Positions 61,234 through 64,000 of a stretch of 64,000 nt of DNA are shown here, piece by piece. Location: NCBI GenBank assembly GCA_041402045.1, contig JAWKSZ010000043.1, forward strand, positions 1-64,000, written 5' to 3'. The position numbers and the translations under genes are program-made. Below the pieces are notes generated by a model. That model was not told the DNA's origin. It ran no database searches and saw only the letters and a program-made list of their open reading frames with translations. This DNA comes from JAGQRJ01 sp041402045. Lineage in GTDB: Bacteria > Planctomycetota > J058. Each line of letters opens with the position of its first letter. Position 1 is the first letter of the stretch.

Positions 61234-61391
61234 GGCGCGGAGGATACCCAGCCTGTGCAGCGACGTCTCGCCTCGGGTGACGCCCGTGGGGCGCGCCCGG
61301 GTAAACCGCTTCCCGCGCGAACGCTAACTCCTTGTGTCGGATCTCGGCCCGGGGCGTGCACTGCGTCCGCCCGCGGGGAAGGAGGCGAGGC

Positions 61392-61817
61392 ATGTCGAGC
61401 AAGAAGCGGTTGGCGCTGTTCCTGGCGGTGTTCGTGGGCGGGGCGCTGTGGTTCGGGCTCCCCTTCGCCCGGGCCCTGCGCTACCGCAACGACTGCCAGC
61501 TCCTGGTGGACGAGGTCGCCCGAGACCCCGTCCCCGAGGGGCTGTTCGCGCTCCCCGAGCGCGCTCGCGCCCTGGCGCCGGCGGCGGGGATCGACCCCGC
61601 GGTCGTCCGCCTCGAGGTCGGCCTGCGGCGCCTGGGCCTGCCCGAGGCGCCCCGCTACCGCGTGGAGCTGAACATGGTCCACGGCCCCTGGGACGACCGC
61701 GTGGTCGCGGGGATCGACGGCCAGCGCGTCGACTTGGACTACCTGGAGGCGCTGGTCGAGGGCGGCGTGGAGCTGCGCGGCATGGCGGAGGAGTCCGCCG
61801 AGCTCGAGGCCCGCTAA
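61392..61817 (+). CDS. Small single-pass membrane protein
   Basis: A 141-residue protein from ATG 61392 behind GGAGG. A helix at 6-28 (LALFLAVFVGGALWFGLPFARAL) anchors a small extracytoplasmic domain (CQLLVDEVARDPVPEGLFALPERARALAP, RYRVELNMVHGPWDDRVVAGIDGQRVDLDYLEAL). No family recognised. It ends directly before a large hairpin. Confidence 0.65.
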   Translation: MSSKKRLALFLAVFVGGALWFGLPFARALRYRNDCQLLVDEVARDPVPEGLFALPERARALAPAAGIDPAVVRLEVGLRRLGLPEAPRYRVELNMVHGPWDDRVVAGIDGQRVDLDYLEALVEGGVELRGMAEESAELEAR

Positions 61818-61889
61818 ACGGAAGTGCGCGATTCTGAGTGGTCAGCACTGAGACCACGTGCTGACCCTCCACCGAATCGCGCCTTCCGT
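61818..61889 (+). terminator. Long imperfect hairpin after the small membrane protein gene
   Basis: Arms 61818-61848 and 61858-61889 pair over about 25 of 31 positions with an internal mismatch block and a 9-base loop. It begins at the last base of the TAA stop. It partly resembles the palindromic elements nearby (CGATTCTGAG core). Confidence 0.55.
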
Positions 61890-61960
61890 GTAGCTACTGG
61901 AAGCTCTGCCTGGGCGCTAGCGTTCGGGAGACTCGGCGCTGCAGGACACGTCACGGCCAA

Positions 61961-62074
61961 GCGAAGCCTCTACTAGAAACCAGAGTCACGATCCTGAGCG
62001 GGCGAGCGAGCGCCAGATCGCTGACGACATGGGAGCCACTCTCGCCCGCTCAGAATCGTGAACTCTGGTTTAGC
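61961..62074. repeat. Dispersed palindromic element, copy 2
   Basis: GCGAAGCCTCTACTAG leads into an arm (about 61977-62006) complementary to 62041-62071. The core CACGATCCTGAGCGGGCGAG is identical to copy 1 at 55311-55421. It ends just before the pyrE stop. Confidence 0.75.
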
Positions 62075-62079
62075 AGCTG

Positions 62080-62613
62080 TTAGACGAGCGCCGAGAGCGT
62101 GGTCAAGGACTCGAAGCGGTAGCCCGCCTCCTCGATCCGCTCGCGGCCGCCGGCCTCGCGATCGACCATGCACCACACCCCGAGCACCGTCGCCTGCTCG
62201 GCGACGCGCTCGGCGGCCTTGAGCACCGAGCCGCCGGAGGTGACCACGTCCTCGACCAGGACCACGCGGTCGTCGGCGCCGAGGCTCGCGCCCTCGATCG
62301 CCTTGCCCAGCCCGTGCCCCTTGGGGGTCGGGCGCACGTAGACGAGCTTGAGGGGCACGCCGTCCTGGGCGGCGAGCACCCCGGTGGCGGACACCAGCGG
62401 GCAGGCGCCGGTGACCGGCCCCGCGAGGCAGGTCGCGCCCCAGCGCTGGGCCATGGCCAGGATCTCGCGCCCGAGGAGCAAGGACCCCAGCGGGTCCAGG
62501 CTCACCTTGCGCCCGTCGACGTAGACGGTGCTGGTGCCGCCGGAGGCGAGCTGGATCGGGGGGCCGTGCGCCACGCTCCGGCGCAAGTGCTGAAGGAGTT
62601 CGCTGTCGCTCAT
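62080..62613 (-). CDS. pyrE: Orotate phosphoribosyltransferase
   Basis: A 177-residue protein. The PRPP-binding loop VVLVEDVVTSGGSV is canonical, YVDGRKVSLDP and VYVRPTPKGHGLGKAIEG are the OPRT-specific loops. It makes OMP from orotate and PRPP in pyrimidine synthesis. The start is ATG 62613. It is divergent from the acyl-CoA synthetase and stands alone, without other pyr genes in the window. Confidence 0.96.
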   Translation of the reverse strand: MSDSELLQHLRRSVAHGPPIQLASGGTSTVYVDGRKVSLDPLGSLLLGREILAMAQRWGATCLAGPVTGACPLVSATGVLAAQDGVPLKLVYVRPTPKGHGLGKAIEGASLGADDRVVLVEDVVTSGGSVLKAAERVAEQATVLGVWCMVDREAGGRERIEEAGYRFESLTTLSALV

Positions 62614-62621
62614 GGCGCGAT

Positions 62622-62650
62622 CTTACGCGCTGGCGGGCGAGGGGTAGAAT
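62622..62650 (+). promoter_or_regulatory. Promoter of the acyl-CoA synthetase gene
   Basis: CTTACG (62622-62627), 17 bases, TAGAAT (62645-62650). A small hairpin TCCCC-CGAA-GGGGA follows and overlaps the GGGGAGG ribosome-binding site, which could modulate translation. Confidence 0.5.
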
Positions 62651-62671
62651 TCCCCCGAAGGGGAGGTCCGG

Positions 62672-64000
62672 GTGGCCGCGCTCCAGACACGGGACAGCGA
62701 GCTCGTCGAGCTCGGCGGGGTGTGGGTCGCGCGCAGCGTCCCCGGGCTCTACCAGCGCTGGGTGCGCGAGCACGCCCACGAGCCGGTGGTCTACCGCCGC
62801 GCCGCCGGCGCCTGGCACGGGATCACCGCGCTGGCCCAGGCGGAGCAGGTCGAGCGCCTCGCTCGGGGCCTGATCGCCCTCGAGGTGGCCCCCGGCGACC
62901 GGGTGGGGATCCTGGCCGAGACGTCGGCCGAGTGGGCGGTGGCGGACCAGGCAATCCTGCACGTGGGCGGGGTGACGGTCGGGGTCTACCCCACGCTCCT
63001 CGGGCCGCAGGTGGCCTACCAGCTCGACCACGCCCAGGTGCGCGTGCTGTTCGTCTCCGACGTGGCGCAGCTGACCAAGGTCCGCGCGATCCGCGAGCAG
63101 GTCCCGAGCCTGGAGCGGATCGTGCTCTTCACCCCGGGGGTCGGGCAGCAGAGCGCGCCGAGCGACGCCCTGGACCTCGCCGCCCTCGAGGCGCTGGGCG
63201 CCAGCGTGTCCCCCGACGAGGTCGAGGCGCGCTGGCGCGCCCTGGGCCCCGACGACCTCGCGACCCTGATCTACACCTCGGGCACCACCGGGCAGCCCAA
63301 GGGCGCGGAGCTGACCCACGGCAACCTGACCTTCACCGCGGTGGCGGCGGCGACCGCGCACCCGCCCGGCGTCGACGAGCGCACCGTGGTGTTCCTGCCC
63401 CTGGCCCACGTGCTCCAGCGCTGGATCTGCTACGCCGCGCTGACCCGCGGCGCGGTGCAGTACTTCGCGGCCTCGCACCACACGATCATGGACGACCTGC
63501 GCACCGCCGAGCCGAACTTCCAGGTCTCGGTCCCGCGGATCTGGGAGAAGGTCCACGCGCGGATCCTCGAGCGCCTGGGCCAGGCGCCCAAGCACCGCCA
63601 GCGGCTGTTCGCCTGGGCGCTGGGGGTCGGGCGGCGCGCGATCCCCTACCGCGAGCGCCAGGCCACGCTCCCGCTGCGCCTGCGGCTCGAGGCCGCGGTC
63701 GCCTCGCGGGTGGTGTGGAGCCCGCTCAAGGCGCGGCTGTTCGGCACGCGCCTGCAGTACCTCAGCTCGGGGGGCGCGCCGATCGGGCGCGCGCTGCTCG
63801 AGTTCTTCCTGTCCCTCGACGTGTTGATCCTCGAGGGCTGGGGCCTGACCGAGACCTCGGCCCCGGCCACGATCAACCGCCCGCTGGCCTTCCGCCTGGG
63901 CAGCGTGGGCCAGCCCTTGCCCGGGGTCGAGATCAAGGTCGCCCCCGACGGCGAGCTCTGCGTGCGCGGCCCCGGCGTGTTCCGCGGCTACCACCTCGAC
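62672..64000 (+). CDS. Long-chain acyl-CoA synthetase (truncated by window end)
   Basis: 443 residues are visible from GTG 62672 (GGGGAGG upstream). The ANL-superfamily P-loop is TLIYTSGTTGQPKGAELTH, followed by FLPLAHVLQRW (typical of bacterial FAA1-like fatty-acyl-CoA ligases), SVPRIWEKVHARI, and YLSSGGAPIG with EGWGLTETSAP. It activates fatty acids to acyl-CoA via acyl-AMP. The C-terminal domain with the second catalytic Lys lies beyond the window. The frame is open to position 64000. Confidence 0.93.
   Translation, partial: MAALQTRDSELVELGGVWVARSVPGLYQRWVREHAHEPVVYRRAAGAWHGITALAQAEQVERLARGLIALEVAPGDRVGILAETSAEWAVADQAILHVGGVTVGVYPTLLGPQVAYQLDHAQVRVLFVSDVAQLTKVRAIREQVPSLERIVLFTPGVGQQSAPSDALDLAALEALGASVSPDEVEARWRALGPDDLATLIYTSGTTGQPKGAELTHGNLTFTAVAAATAHPPGVDERTVVFLPLAHVLQRWICYAALTRGAVQYFAASHHTIMDDLRTAEPNFQVSVPRIWEKVHARILERLGQAPKHRQRLFAWALGVGRRAIPYRERQATLPLRLRLEAAVASRVVWSPLKARLFGTRLQYLSSGGAPIGRALLEFFLSLDVLILEGWGLTETSAPATINRPLAFRLGSVGQPLPGVEIKVAPDGELCVRGPGVFRGYHLD

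Noticed and set aside
61973..63994. Long leftward open frame opposite the acyl-CoA synthetase
   Set aside because: The rightward frame has clear ANL-superfamily motifs and a ribosome-binding site. The leftward frame has none and spans pyrE in the wrong frame.
1..64000. tRNA, rRNA or tmRNA genes
   Set aside because: No cloverleaf with T-loop consensus or rRNA-like block was recognised by eye. A covariance-model search would settle it.

Overview
The window is 64 kb of high-GC bacterial DNA. Most genes sit in GC-rich sequence (one sampled 60-base line near 53.4 kb is 77% GC) and many start with GTG. It contains four intact Hanks-type kinase genes plus a double pseudokinase, two kinases fused to formylglycine-generating-enzyme-like (sulfatase-modifying) domains, a DUF1570-type metallopeptidase, several small lipoproteins and an isolated rpsD of zinc-free type. 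This best fits a deep-branching Planctomycetota genome. Myxococcota is the main alternative. No rRNA, tRNA, CRISPR array, transposase or integrase was recognised.

Layout. 0-4.2 kb: lipoprotein, HIT protein, zinc-ribbon membrane protein, MFS transporter and a glycerophosphodiesterase. 4.4-12.8 kb: a three-gene leftward operon of a YqiJ-like OB-fold membrane protein, a flotillin and a giant DUF3686/AAA ATPase. 12.9-15 kb: a kinase-FGE receptor. 15.0-18.0 kb: a leftward operon (peroxiredoxin-like protein, SDR39U1 epimerase, SRPBCC protein) divergent from a CarH/LitR-type B12 photoreceptor repressor. The first gene of the operon has an in-frame UGA at the peroxidatic cysteine, followed by a textbook bacterial SECIS hairpin, so it is very likely a selenoprotein. 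18.2-24.3 kb: zinc-finger/HTH protein, SDR, rpsD, and an ATP-dependent DNA ligase coupled to a RadA/KaiC-like ATPase with a Met/Gly-rich tail. 24.3-29.6 kb: two divergent kinases and an ABC-class ATPase. 29.8-33.8 kb: orphan gene, sirtuin, Bcp peroxiredoxin and a B12 radical-SAM enzyme. 33.9-44.6 kb: a rightward run of phasin-like protein, TPR/metallopeptidase, tandem pseudokinase, TM2 protein and purF. 45.6-49.1 kb: a lower-GC cassette (pirin, NmrA-like, SnoaL-like, LysR) bracketed by a 19-bp direct repeat from the 3' end of an aldehyde dehydrogenase gene. 49-52.4 kb: the dehydrogenase and three orphan genes. 52.5-55.2 kb: a four-module RNA-end-processing fusion. 55.4-64 kb: lipoproteins, a repeat-tailed kinase-FGE protein, an acyltransferase, pyrE and a truncated acyl-CoA synthetase.

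The candidates for something new are the putative light/B12-controlled selenoprotein operon at 15.0-18.0 kb, the MJ1316-EEP-2H-nucleotidyltransferase fusion at 52.5 kb, the phospho-site-like repeat arrays in kinase tails, and the tandem pseudokinase. Five genes (near 4.2, 4.5-4.7, 28.6, 38.2-41.2 and 42.3-42.7 kb) carry single-base frame breaks, often in compensating pairs. These look like consensus errors and should be resolved before those proteins are interpreted. Dispersed palindromic elements occur at 24.0, 29.6, 55.3 and 62.0 kb.
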